A DNA stretch of 64,000 nt, taken from the NCBI GenBank assembly GCA_025175895.1, contig CM045998.1:12633153-12697152 (forward strand), read 5' to 3'. The notes beneath the pieces were generated by a model. The model was not told the origin of the DNA, did no database searches, and saw only the letters and a program-made list of their open reading frames with translations. Positions 10,662 through 22,389 of the stretch are shown piece by piece (the first letter of the stretch is position 1; each line of letters begins with the position of its first letter). A program made the translations under genes and the position numbers. Source of the stretch: Wurfbainia villosa. Its lineage: Eukaryota > Streptophyta > Magnoliopsida > Zingiberales > Zingiberaceae.

Positions 10662-11925
10662 CTATAACATAGGAGATTATGACATATCAACATGAAGAAC
10701 ATAGCCAAAGTATCCAAATTGAAGCTAGTGAAGGGATTGCCAAAAATGAAGTACATGAAGGATAAGATGTATGATGCATGCTAAGAAGGGAAACAATCAA
10801 GGTCATCACACAAGGGTAAAAATTTAATTAGGACTTCATTGCCTTTAGAGCTTATTCATTTAGATTTATTTGATTGTCATAGTACTCCTTTATTAAATGG
10901 TAGCAAATATTGCTTAGTTATAGTAGATGATTTTTCTAGATATACTTGGGTGTATTTCATGAAACATAAGGACAATACCCTAGAAACAATCATAGGCTTT
11001 AGCAAAAGAGTAGAGAATGAGAGAAGTCTCAAAATCAATCGGATCCGTAGTGATCACGGTGGAGAATTTGAGAATTCTAATTTCTCCAAATTTTACTTAG
11101 AACAAGGGTACAAGCACGAATTTTCTTGTCCCAGAACACCTTAACAAAATGGAGTAGTGGAACGGAAAAATCGTGCCCTACAAGAAGTCGCTAGGACCAT
11201 GTTTAATGCATACTCATTACCTAGCTACTTGTGGGCGGAAGCGGTTAATACCACTTGCTATATCCAAAATAGAGTCCAAATCCATAGCTTTTTAGGAAAA
11301 ACTCCTTTTGAATTATGGAATGACTCAATTCCAATAATTCACTACTTTAGGGTCTTTGGATGTAAAACCTATATCTTAAACACCAAAGACAATTTGGAGA
11401 AATTTGAGTCCAAAGCGGATGAGGGAATCCTAGTTGGATACTCATCCACTAGTAGGGGCTATAGAGTATATAACAAAAGGACTCAAATAGTTGAGGAATC
11501 TTCAAATGTTCAATTTGATAAAACCTCTACTACTTATCCTAGGAAATCCTCCATTGGTGATGATATTAATGACAAAAATCAAGAAATTACTCAAAAATTT
11601 CAAAATATCCTTAGGGGGTAATAATCAAGGGGGAGGATTAGAGAGTAATAATCAAGAGAGAGCAAGAGGAGATTCGGATGATGAAAGGAGGATTGAGGAT
11701 AATCATGATCAAAATCAATTTAATACACCTAGAATAATAAGAGTTCATGAAAATCACCCTCTAGATCAAGTTGTAGGGGAATTATCTCAAGGTGTTAGAA
11801 CTAGGTCATTCCATAGAGCTTCCTCTAGTCACATAGCTCTTATCTCCCAAATTGAGCTCAAATCAATTAATGATGCATTACTTGATCCGGATTGGATCTT
11901 AGTAATGCAAGATGAATTGGCTTAA
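10662..11925 (+). pseudogene. Copia integrase (element B)
   Basis: A degenerate zinc-binding region (10662-10800: RLWHINMKNIAKVSKLKLVKGLP...) precedes the catalytic core: LELIHLDLFDC, WVYFMKHKDNTLE, RSDHGGEFENSNF and NGVVERKNRALQEVARTM supply the D, D and E residues. A TAA at 11142-11144 sits in TP*QNGV, where family members have Gln (CAA), a single C-to-T change. The frame then continues to 11621 (VFGCKTYILN, GILVGYSSTSRGYRVYNKR) and, shifted, to 11925 (the IALISQIELKSINDAL region preceding RT). Confidence 0.85.
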
Positions 11926-11929
11926 TTTG

Positions 11930-13240
11930 AAAGGAGTTAAGTATGAGAGTTAGTTCCTAGACCCAATGATAGTACCATCATCACTACAAGATGGGTCTTT
12001 AGGAACAAACTAGATGATCAAGGGAATATAACTAGGAATAATGCAAGGTTAGTTGCAAGGGGATTCAATCAAGTTGAAGGATTTGATTATGATGAAACAT
12101 ATGCCCCGGTTGCTAGGTTAGAATCCATTATAATCCTATTAGGATATGCCTCCTACATGAGTTTTAAACTCCATCAAATGGATGTAAAATCGACATTCTT
12201 AAATGGGTTCATTAAGGAAGAGGTATATGTAGAACAACCTCCTGGGTTTGAAAATATAGATTACCCTAACCATGTATACAAGCTTAGAAAAGTCTTATAC
12301 GGGTTAAAACAAGCTCTCCGGGCTTGGTATGAAAGATTGTCATCTTTCTTAGTGTCTAAAGGATTTAGAAGGGGTAAATAGATCCAACTCTCTTTATTAA
12401 ATCAAAATCAAAGGATATATTTGTAGCCCAAGTATATGTAGATGACATAATTTTTGGGTCAACCAATGATGAACTCCTTCAAGATTTCATCAAAAATATG
12501 GAAAATGAATTTGAAATGAGTCTAGTTGGAGAATTAAAATTCTTCTTAGGATTACAAGTCAAACAAATAAATGAAGGAAACTATGTATACCAAACTAAAT
12601 ATGTCAAAGAAATGATCAAGAAATTTGGTTTGAAAAATGCTAAGGTAGTTTCAACTCATATGGCAACCAATGCAAAAATAGATAATGATCATAAAGAAAA
12701 ATCAATTGACCTTAAGCTATATAGGAGCATGATTGGTAGTCTTTTATACTTAATCGCTAGTAGACCCGACATTTTATTTGCGGTGGGTATGTGTGTAAGA
12801 TATCAATATTGTGTCAAAGAGTCTCATTTAGTGGTCGTTAAAAGAATTCTAAGATATATCAAAGGCACACTAAATGTAGGACTTTGGTACCCTAGAACTA
12901 AGTCTTTTGATTTGGTTGGGTACACCGACTCCGACTATGTGGGTTGCAAGTTGGATCGGAAGAGTACTAGCGGTGGATGTCAATTTCTTGAATCCTCCCT
13001 AGTGAATTGGAGTAGTAGAAAGCAACCTTGTGTTGCTTTGTCAACCACCGAGGCCGAATATGTGGCTATGGGTGGTTGTGTGGCTTAATTACTTTGGATG
13101 ACACACACTTTAGAAGATTATGAGCTACACTACTCCAATGTCAAAGTCTATTGTGATAATGTGAGTACCATAAATTTGACCAAAAATTCAATACATCACT
13201 CTAGGACTAAGCACATTGAAGTGAAACATCACTTCATTAG
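11930..13240 (+). pseudogene. Copia reverse transcriptase-RNase H, tandem unit 1
   Basis: RT motifs: WELVPRP, TTRWVFRNKLDDQGNITRNNARLVARGFNQ, FDYDETYAPVARLES, HQMDVKSTFLNGFI, YGLKQALRAWYERLS and YVDD at 12435-12446. The connection and RNase H follow: SLLYLIASRPDI, GYTDSDYVGCKLDRKSTSGG and TEAEYVA (acidic residues D, E and D in order). Lesions are stops after RRGK (12379-12381), a frameshift before YVDD, and a TAA at 13086-13088 in GGCVA*LLWM. The duplicated unit runs 11989-13240 (1252 bp). Its right edge joins unit 2 at a 4-bp AGAT microhomology. Confidence 0.85.
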
Positions 13241-14779
13241 AGATGGGTCTTTAGGAACAAACTAGATGATCAAGGGAATATAACTAGGAATAATGCATGG
13301 TTAGTTGCAAGGGGCTTCAATCAAGTTGAAGGATTTGATTATGATGAAACATATGCCCCGGTTGCTAGGTTAGAATCCATTAGAATCCTATTAGGATATG
13401 CCTCCTACATGAGTTTTAAACTCCATCAAATGGATGTAAAATCAACATTCTTAAATGGGTTCATTAAGGAAGAGGTATATGTAGAAAAACCTCCTGGGTT
13501 TGAAAATATAGATTACCCTAACCATGTATACAAGCTTAGAAAAGTCTTATACAGGTTAAAACAAGCTCTCCGGGCTTGGTATGAAAGATTATCATCTTTC
13601 TTAGTGTCTAAAGGATTTAGAAGGGGTAAATAGATCCAAATCTCTTTATTAAATCAAAATCAAAGGATATATTTGTAGCCCAAGTATATGTAGATGACAT
13701 AATTTTTGGGTCAACCAATGATGAACTCCTTCAAGATTTCATCAAAAATATGGAAAATGAATTTGAAATGAGTCTAGTTGGAGAATTAAAATTCTTCTTA
13801 GGATTACAAGTCAAACAAATAAATGAAGGAAACTATGTATACCAAACTAAATATGTCAAAGAAATGATCAAGAAATTTGGTTTGAAAAATGCTGTTGGAA
13901 GGGGCGTTTGGTAGAGAGAAAATTTTCCATTTTCTGTTTCCATTTTCTGAGAAAATGAAAAAATGCGTTTGGTTGGCGTTTTCCATCTCCGTTTTCTAGA
14001 AAATAAAGGAGCATTTTCTGGAAAATTGGAAAACTTCAGAAAATCATTTTCTATTTCCATTTTCGTTTTCCAAAAAATAAAAAAATATTTTTTGAAAAAT
14101 TAGAAAACACTAAAAAATCATTTTCTATTTTCTGGAAAAGGAAAACAGAAAACAGAAAATGGATCTACCAAACGCTACCTAAGGTAGTTTCAACTCATAT
14201 GGCAACCAATGCAAAAATAGATAATGATCATAAAGAAAAATCAATTGACGTTAAGCTATATAGAAGCATGATTGGTAGTCTTTTATACTTAATCGCTAGT
14301 AGACCCGATATTTTATTTGCGGTGGGTATGTGTGTAAGATATCAATCTTGTGTCAAAGAGTCTCATTTAGTGGTCGTTAAAAGAATTCTAAGATATATCA
14401 AAGGCACACTAAATGTAGGACTTTGGTACCCTAGAACTAAGTCTTTTGATTTGGTTGGGTACACCGACTCCGACTATGTGGGTTGCAAGTTGGATCGGAA
14501 GAGTACTAGCGGTGGATGTCAATTTCTTGAATCCTCCCTAGTGAATTGGAGTAGTAGAAAGCAACCTTGTGTTTCTTTGTCAAACACCGAGGCCGAATAT
14601 GTGGCTATGGGTGGTTGTGTGGCTTAATTACTTTGGATGACACACACTTTAGAAGATTATGAGTTACACTACTCTAATGTCAAAGTCTATTGTGATAATG
14701 TGAGTACCATAAATTTGACCAAAAATTCAATACATCACTCTAGGACTAAGCACATTGAAGTGAAACATCACTTCATTAG
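13241..14779 (+). pseudogene. Copia RT-RNase H, tandem unit 2
   Basis: A second copy of 11989-13240. Its length is 1539 bp; subtracting the 287-bp insertion at 13894-14180 gives exactly 1252, so apart from that insertion there is no net indel relative to unit 1. It shares the RRGK stop and the GGCVA* stop with unit 1, so these defects predate the duplication. It ends at the same AGAT junction (14780-14783). Confidence 0.85.
13894..14180. mobile_element. 287-bp hairpin MITE-like insertion
   Basis: Present in RT unit 2 only; units 1 and 3 supply the empty site (GAAAAATGC|TAAGGTAG). Ends carry an inverted repeat GCGTTTGGTAG (13904-13914) and CTACCAAACGC (14165-14175). The AT-rich interior is itself an imperfect inverted repeat of TTTTCCATTTTCTG / CAGAAAATGG words, so the strand can fold back. 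No coding capacity. The GCGTTTGGT end resembles Tourist-type MITEs, but no clean target duplication is visible. Confidence 0.75.
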
Positions 14780-15408
14780 AGATGGGTCTTTAGGAACAAA
14801 CTAGATGATCAAGGGAATATAACTAGGAATAATGCAAGGTTAGTTGCAAGGGGCTTCAATCAAGTTGAAGGATTTGATTATGATGAAACATATGTCCCAG
14901 TTGCTAGGTTAGAATCCTATTAGGATATGCCTCCTACATGAGTTTTAAACTCCATCAAATGGATGTAAAATCGACATTCTTAAATGGGTTCATTAAGGAA
15001 AAGGTATATGTAGAACAACCTCCTGGGTTTGAAAATATAGATTACCCTAACCATGTATACAAGCTTAGAAAAGTCTTATACGGGTTAAAACAAGTTCTCC
15101 GGGCTTGGTATGAAAGATTGTCATCTTTCTTAGTGTCTAAAGGATTTAGAAGGGGTAAATAGATCCAACTCTCTTTATTAAATCAAAATCAAAGGATATA
15201 TTTGTAGCCCAAGTATATGTAGATGACATAATTTTTGGTTCAACCAATGATGAACTCCTTCAAGATTTCATCAAAAATATGGAAAATGAATTTGAAATGA
15301 GCCTAGTTGGAGAATTAAAATTCTTCTTAGGATTACAAGTCAAACAAATAAATGAAGGAAACTATGTATACCAAACTAAATATGTCAAAGAAATGATCAA
15401 GAAATTTG
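14780..15408 (+). pseudogene. Copia RT, tandem unit 3, first part
   Basis: Third copy of the RT region, again starting at the AGAT junction. It lacks 10 bp in the LARLES.I region (about 14912). It is interrupted at 15408, after KEMIKKF, by the three-LTR element and resumes at 20179. It carries the same RRGK stop as units 1 and 2. Confidence 0.85.
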
Positions 15409-16800
15409 TGTTGGTGCAATCGGCCCAGGTCACAATTGACCAGAGCTCGAGTTTGGCTCGAGTGATGTTTTGATGTGTTTTGATGTTTCGACAAAAACAT
15501 ATGACAATATAATTGTCATGGAAACACTTGGCATTTGGGAAAGTCCAAGTCCTGAGTACTTGGCAAATGAAAAGTCCAACATGTGCTGGCAAGGAAAGTC
15601 CAAGCATGGGTCTTGGCATGGAAAGTCCAACATGGGTTGGCATTTGAAGTCCAAGGGGATCGATATTGGCGGCGTAAAGTCCAAGCGGTAATCTTGGCAG
15701 CATAAGTCCAATGGTTGGCGGCGTAAAGTCCAAGCGGAGTCTTGGCGGCGTAAGTCCAATGTGCTTTGGTGGTGTAGACACCGTTAGCATGACATAGCCG
15801 ACGGAAGCACCTGAAGGCTAGCGCGATGGATGAACAAGTCATGGATGACTTGGAGGGATCCGAGAGGCGTGAGGCTGATGGAGGTGACTAGAAGGCTTAG
15901 GTCTAGGCTAAGGGTGGTCTAGCAAGTATGGGGGAACCATACTTGAGTTAAAACCTCATGTTTGAGGTGTGCCAGTCGACTGGTGCCATGTGGCGGTCAT
16001 TGGACCGAGTCAACTAGGGTTGTGCGGGTTATAGGCCTAGCGATCATTGCCATAGGTTAGCGATCGGTGATAGCTCGAGCGATCGGTGATCGTGTGATCG
16101 GTCGACCGGTGCTCGAGAATTCGGTCCGCGAGAATCGGAGTCGAGACTCGGTCGAGTGAGGACTCCATCGATCGGCCGATGATGGTCACAATCAGTCGAC
16201 TGATAGTAGTTCCGTTGGACTTATCCAACGTGGAACTAGCCGTTGTCTCACGACAACAGTGGCATCAGTCGACTGATGGTCTCGATCAGTCGACTGATAG
16301 ACTTTTTCCAGCACAGGTTGAAGCTATATATGGAGCTCGTGATGGAGGAAAAAGTGACCGGTTCTTGAGGGCTATTGGGGCGATTTGTTGGTGCAAATCA
16401 GGTCTCCAAGTGCAAGCAAGCAACCAAGCATTCAAGCAATCAAAACAAGTGTTGTAAAGTCTTTTCTTTACTTGTATTTCATATTTACATTGTATATTGC
16501 TTGTATTTCATTCTTACTGTTATAAGATTTATTGTAAGGGGTTTCTCCGCCTCCGACTTGTGTCGAGAAGGAGTGTTTATCATTAGTGAGTGCGTGTGCA
16601 TCACTAGGGCTCTTTAGAGCTCGATCCGTGGAGTAGGAACCGTGCGGTTCCGAACCACGTTATATCATTGTGTTAGCTTGTTGTCTATTTCGTTATCGCT
16701 TTTATTATTTCTATTTCCGCTGCGCACTAACGAAATTGTAGACACAAACGCGAGTGAATTTCATCTACGCTATTCACCCCCTCTAGCCGTTCCAACGGGT
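15409..16800 (+). mobile_element. LTR 1 of the three-LTR element
   Basis: Begins TGTTGGTGCAATCGG. A TATA box lies at about 16324 (GCTATATATGGAGC). It lacks the terminal CCTAACA and about 18 bp beyond: the sequence goes from CCAACGGGT straight to CCAATTTGG, a 25-bp deletion relative to the LTR 2 junction. It retains CAGTCGACTG at 15973, 16193, 16266 and 16287. Confidence 0.9.
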
Positions 16801-17089
16801 CCAATTTGGAAATTGGGAGAGTGAATAGGATTGCCTCTCTTGAGTGATATGGGACTTATCACTAGGAAGATTGTAGGCATCCTAGGTATTTTTGGATCAA
16901 GGGGGAGATTGTAAGATCTCATTGGGACATGAGACATTGACCTCCTTGGAGAGAAAACCTTTTTGATGTTAGTCAAAAAGGGGGAGAATGTTTGGGGGAG
17001 AACATTTGGGATAATTGGTAAAGGATTTGAGTTAGTATTCTAACTCAATTATTTGTTTGGTTTTTGTCAAACATCAAAAAGGGGGAGAT
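16801..17089 (+). mobile_element. Internal segment 1 of the three-LTR element
   Basis: About 290 bp without a useful reading frame. It contains GGGGGAGA motifs and ends with the polypurine tract before LTR 2. No recognisable tRNA-Met primer site follows LTR 1. Confidence 0.8.
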
Positions 17090-18477
17090 TGTTGGTGCAA
17101 TCGGCCCAGGTCACAATTGACCAGAGCTCGAGTTTGGCTTGAGTGATGTTTTGATGTGTTTTGATGTTTCGACAAAAACATATGACAATATAATTGTCAT
17201 GGAAACACTTGGCATTTGGGAAAGTCCAAGTCCTGAGTACTTGGCAAATGGAAAGTCCAACATGTGTTGGCAAGGAAAGTCCAAGCATGGGTCTTGGCAT
17301 GGAAAGTCCAACATGGGTTGGCATTTGAAGTCCAAGGGGATCGATATTGGCGGCGTAAAGTCCAAGCGGTAGTCTTGGCAGCATAAGTCCAATGGTTGGC
17401 GGCGTAAAGTCCAAGCGGAGTCTTGGCGGCGTAAGTCCAATGTGCCTTGGTGGTGTAGACACCGTTAGCATGACATAGCCGACAAGCACTCAAGGCTAAG
17501 CGATGGATGAACAAGTCATGGATGACTTGGAGGGATCCGAGAGGCGTGAGGCTGATGGAGGTGACTAGAAGGCTTAGGTCTAGGCTAAGGGTGGTCTAAC
17601 AAGTATGGGGGAACCATACTTGAGTTAAAACCTCATGTTTGAGGTGTGCCAGTCGACTGATGCCATGTGGCAGTCGACTGGACCGAGTCAACTAGGGTTT
17701 GACTATGAGTTATGGCCTAGATCGCCCGCCATAGGTTGGCATGATGGTCGAGCATAACTCGATCGCGGTGATCGTGTGATCGGTCGGGTGCTCGAATTCG
17801 ACCACAGAATGGAGTCGAGACTCGACTGGTCGAGTGAGGACTCCATCAGTCGACTGATGGTCAAAATCAGTCGACTGATAGTAGTTCCGTTGGACTTATC
17901 CAACGTGGAACTAGCCGTTGTCTCACGACAAATGGCATCGATCGGTGATGGTCTCGATCGATCGATAGACTTTTTCCAAAGAGAGTTGAAGCTATATATG
18001 GAGCTCGTGATGGAGGAAAAAGTAACCGGTTCTTGAGGGCTATTGGGGCGATTTGTTGGTGCAAATCAGGTCTCCAAGTGCAAGCAAGCAACCAAGCATT
18101 TAAGCAATCAAAACAAGTGTTGTAAAGTCTTTTCTTTACTTGTATTTCATATTTACATTGTATATTGCTTGTATTTCATTCTTACTGTTGTAAGATTTAT
18201 TGTAAGGGGTTTCTCCGCCTCCGACTTGTGTCGAGAAGGAGTGTTTATCATTAGTGAGTGCGTGTGCATCACTAGGGCTCTTTAGAGCTCGATCCGTGGA
18301 GTAGGAACCGTGCGGTTCCGAACCACGTTATATCATTGTGTTAGCTTGTTGTCTATTTCGTTATCGCTTTTATTATTTCTATTTCCGCTGCGCACTAACG
18401 AAATTGTAGACACAAACGCGAGTGAATTTCATCTACGCTATTCACCCCCCCTCTAGTCGTTCCAACGGGTCCTAACA
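17090..18477 (+). mobile_element. LTR 2 of the three-LTR element
   Basis: 1388 bp, TGTTGGTGC to CCTAACA. Nearly identical to LTR 3 outside the palindrome slots. It retains the palindrome at four of six slots (about 17651, 17672, 17849, 17870) and shows GATCG-type words at the last two (about 17937 and 17955). Confidence 0.9.
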
Positions 18478-18784
18478 AGATGGATTTTTGGACACCCAAT
18501 TTGGAAATTGGGAGAGTGAATAGGATTGCCTCTCTTGAGTGATATGGGACTTATCACTAGGAAGATTGTAGGCATCCTAGGTATTTTTGGATCAAGGGGA
18601 AGATTGTAAGATCTCATTGGGACATGAGACATTGACCTCCTTGGAGAGAAAACCTTTTTGATATTAGTCAAAAAAGGGGAGAATGTTTGGGGGAGAACAT
18701 TTGGGATAATTGGTAAAGGATTTGAGTTAGTATTCTAACTCAATTATTTGTTTGGTTTTTGTCAAACATCAAAAATGGGGAGAT
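18478..18784 (+). mobile_element. Internal segment 2 of the three-LTR element
   Basis: Same sequence as internal segment 1, with 25 extra bases at its left end (AGATGGATTTTTGGACAC region), ending in a polypurine tract before LTR 3. No coding potential. Confidence 0.8.
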
Positions 18785-20178
18785 TGTTGGTGCAATCGGC
18801 CCAGGTCACAATTGACCAGAGCTCGAGTTTGGCTCGAGTGATGTTTTGATGTGTTTTGATGTTTCGACAAAAACATATGACAATATAATTGTCATGGAAA
18901 CACTTGGCATTTGGGAAAGGCAAGTCCTGAGTACTTGGCAAATGGAAAGTCCAACATGTGTTGGCAAGGAAAGTCCAAGCATGGGTCTTGGCATGGAAAG
19001 TCCAACATGGGTTGGCATTTGAAGTCCAAGGGGATCGATATTGGCGGCGTAAAGTCCAAGCGGTAGTCTTGGCAGTATAAGTCTAATGGTTGGCGGCGTA
19101 AAGTCCAAGCGGAGTCTTGGCGGCGTAAGTCCAATGTGCCTTGGTGGTATAGACACCGTTAGCATGACATAGCCGACGGAAGCACCTGAAGGCTAGCGCG
19201 ATGGATGAACAAGTCATGGATGAATTGGTGGGATCCGAGAGGCGTGAGGTCATGGAGGTGACTGTAAGGCTTAGGTCTAGGCTATGGTGGTCTAGCAAGT
19301 ATGGGGAACCATACTTGAGTTAAAACCTCATGTTTGAGGTGTGCCACCGACGATGCCATGTGGCGCCGACCGACCGAGTCAACTAGGGTTTGACCGCGTT
19401 ACGGGTTTAGCAATGATCGCCATAGGTCAAGGGCAATGATCGATGAGCTCGAGCAATGATCGATCGCGGTGATCACCGACCGGGTGCTCGAGAATTCGCC
19501 ACGTATCGGAGTCGAGACTCGACCGTCGAGTGAGGACTCCATCACCGATCGATGGTCACAATCGGGCCGATCGATGGTAGTTCCGCTGACTTATCCAACG
19601 TGGAACTAGCCGCTGTCTCACGACAACAAGGGCATCGATCCGATCGATGGTCTCGATCACCGATCGATAGACTTTTTCCAAAGACAGTTGAAGCTATATA
19701 TGGAGCTCGTGATGGAGGAAAAAGTAACCGGTTCTTGAGGGCTATTGGGGCGATTTGTTGGTGCAAATCAGGTCTCCAAGTGCAAGCAAGCAACCAAGCA
19801 TTCAAGCAATCAAAACAAGTGTTGTAAAGTCTTTTCTTTACTTGTATTTCATATTTACATCAGTATATTGCTTGTATTTCATTCTTATCTGTAAGATTTA
19901 TTGTAAGGGGTTTCTCCGCCTCCGACTTGTGTCGAGAAGGAGTGTTTGTCATTAGTGAGTGCGTGTGCATCACTAGGGCTCTTTAGAGCTCGATCCGTGG
20001 AGTAGGAACCGTGCGGTTCCGAACCACGTTATATCATTGTGTTAGCTTGTTGTCTATTTCGTTATCGCTTTTATTATTTCTATTTCCGCTGCGCACTAAC
20101 GAAATTGTAGACACAAACGCGAGTGAATTTCATCTACGCTATTCACCCCCCCTCTAGCCGTTCCAACGGGTCCTAACA
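18785..20178 (+). mobile_element. LTR 3 of the three-LTR element
   Basis: 1394 bp, TGTTGGTGC to CCTAACA, followed by the ATTTG duplication. None of its six palindrome slots keeps CAGTCGACTG; all read as CCGACG, CCGATCG or similar words. TATA box at about 19691. Confidence 0.9.
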
Positions 20179-20935
20179 ATTTGGTTTGAAAAATGCTAAG
20201 GTAGTTTCAACTCATATAGCAACCAATGCAAAAATAGATAATGATCATAAAGAAAAATCAATTGACCTTAAGCTATATATGAGCATGATTGGTAGTCTTT
20301 TATACTTAATCGCTAGTAGACCCGACATTTTATTTGCGGTGGGTATATGTGTAAGATATCAATCTTGTGTCAAAGAGACTCATTTAGTGGTCGTTAAAAG
20401 AATTCTAAGATATATCAAAGGCACACTAAATGTAGGACTTTGGTACCCTAGAACTAAGTCTTTTGATTTGGTTGGGTACACCGACTCCGACTATGTGGGT
20501 TGCAAGTTGGATCGGAAGAGTACTAGCGGTGGATGTCAATTTCTTGAATCCTCCCTAGTGAATTGGAGTAGTAGAAAGCAACCTTGTGTTGCTTTGTCTA
20601 CCACCGAGGCCGAATATGTGGCTATGGGTGGTTGTGTGGCTTAATTACTTTGGATGACACACACTTTAGAAGATTATGAGCTACACTACTCCAATGTCAA
20701 AGTCTATTGTGATAATGTGAGTACCATAAATTTGACGAAAAATCCAATACATCACTCTACGACTAAGCACATTGAAGTAAAACTTTACTTCATTAGAGAT
20801 CATGTGGCTAAGGGAGACATTGAACCCAATTACATAGAATCCAAGTCCAACCTAGCCGATATTTTTATCAAGGCTCTCCCCGAAGTGGACTATTCATCAC
20901 TTAGGAGAGAATTTGAAATGTGCTTAGTAGAATAA
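20179..20935 (+). pseudogene. Copia RNase H, tandem unit 3, second part, and pol end
   Basis: Continues KNAKVVSTH.ATNAKIDNDHKEK through SLLYLIASRPDILFAVG, GYTDSDYVGC and TEAEYVAMGGCVA (TAA at 20642-20644), then VYCDNVSTINLTKNPIHHSTTKHIEVKLYFIRDHVAKGDIEPNYIESKSNLADIFIKALPE. Unlike units 1 and 2 it runs on into this genuine pol C-terminus and stops at 20933-20935. This shows where the tandem array was broken back into the normal element. Confidence 0.85.
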
Positions 20936-22389
20936 AGGTATAGGTTTGCATGATCCTATAGAAACCTTATCATTATACCTCTAAGCATATCACAAAAGAC
21001 CTAAAAAATCATGATTTTTGTATCGAGCCACTTAGACAATATGTGAGATGTTAGGAAGATGCATTTGGTTCATCATGCTTGTTATGATGCATTACTATGA
21101 ACCAAAATGTCATCTAGAGACATTAATCCTTCATTGGACCAATCATTGGGAAGACTTATGTACAATTGATGTGCATATAGCTCTAAGAATATGATTGGAA
21201 ATGTCAAATAAAATATATTTTAAACTATGTTTATCATACTTTGAAAAATAGTTTTCAATTGCTAAACAAAAGTGATACAAAGTTTGCAAAATACTTAAAG
21301 TTTTTGTTAGTTTTCAAAATTGTATCATTTTCGAAATCTGAAAAACATATATTTTTCAAATTATTTTTTCTTAATAGAATATGATTTCAGAAATGTGTAT
21401 GAAAAATTTCGTGATTTTTCGATGTTTTTTGAATTTTTGGCACATTTCTGAAATTGGACTGAAAATGACATTTCGAGTGTGGTAGTCGACTGCGTCAAAT
21501 TTCAGTCGACTGCCACTCTGATTTTTCTGTAAATCAGCCCTATTTCTTGGTCTTAAGTGTACTCTTTTGTGTCCTAACCCTATGGTATGTTAACTTAAGT
21601 AGTTAAAAGGGTATAAGACTGATTGATGCATTGTTTTAGGAGGAGCTTCATAGTAAAATCTTTTCATCTCCTAGATTTATATTGTTGGTGCAAAGTTAGG
21701 ACATAGTTTCATACTTCTTGTTTATGCTTTGTTCCACATGTTATTCACACATAAGGACCATGTCTTGGATTTAAGTTTAGGATTAAGAGCTTAAACGTAC
21801 CGCTCCAAAAAGCCAAACTGCCCTGGCAAAACTGTCCTAACCAAACTGCCATGGCACCCTAGCCAAACTGCCCTGCAAAACTGTCCTAGAAACATGCGAA
21901 CCCTCCTGACATAAACATACCGCATTGAATTAGTGTCCAAACTACCCGGGAACTCTCCAAGGATGTATGATCTAGAGGGAGTAAGCCATTAGTGGGGATT
22001 ATTCATCTAGGTATGATGGGTGATGGGGGAAAATGGAAGTTCGCTTTTCATCTAGTGATAGATCACTAAGGAGAATGAAGACATTCAAGATGATTTTTTA
22101 CCAAGGAGGAGATGGAAGAATCTCATTGTAAAAAGAGACATGATAAACCTTGGTGGATTTTTTTTTATGTGTGTCAAAAAGGGGAAGCCCCATATCTATC
22201 TTATACCTTAGTTCAAGACATAATCAATTCAATTCTTTCATGAATATGAATCCTTCTCTTTTTGATGTATGTCAAAAGGGGAGAAGGAAGATTTAAGTTA
22301 GAATTTACATTGATATATGATGATGTTTATTTTTGAGAATATTTGAAGATCTAACTTAAATGATTGTCAAACATCAAAAAGAGGGAGAT
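20936..22389 (+). mobile_element. 3' noncoding region of copia element B
   Basis: 1.45 kb with no gene. Contains paired CAGTCGACTG-type sites (about 21484-21515), a block (GTGATTTTTCGA...ACATTTCTGAAATTG, about 21410-21455) that recurs in two other copia elements of this window, a short degenerate repeat of CCAAACTGCCCTGG (21815-21895), and a polypurine tract AAAAAGAGGGAGAT ending at 22389. Confidence 0.7.

Larger units (their letters stand above)
15409..20178 (+). mobile_element. Coding-free copia-type element with three LTRs
   Basis: Structure LTR (15409-16800) - internal (16801-17089) - LTR (17090-18477) - internal (18478-18784) - LTR (18785-20178). ATTTG is duplicated at 15404-15408 and 20179-20183; removing the element plus one ATTTG restores the RT sequence seen in units 1 and 2. 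The length budget is exact: unit 3 spans 6017 bp, and 6017 minus 4775 is 1242, which is the 1252-bp unit minus its 10-bp deletion. Neither internal segment codes for protein; each ends in a polypurine tract (AAAAAGGGGGAGAT) directly before TGTTGG. It must have been mobilised by proteins supplied in trans. Confidence 0.9.

Noticed and set aside
20936..22389. Possible envelope-like ORF between pol and the 3' LTR, as in Sirevirus-type copia elements
   Set aside because: No frame of adequate length or membrane-segment pattern; the region is AT-rich noncoding DNA with conserved motifs instead.
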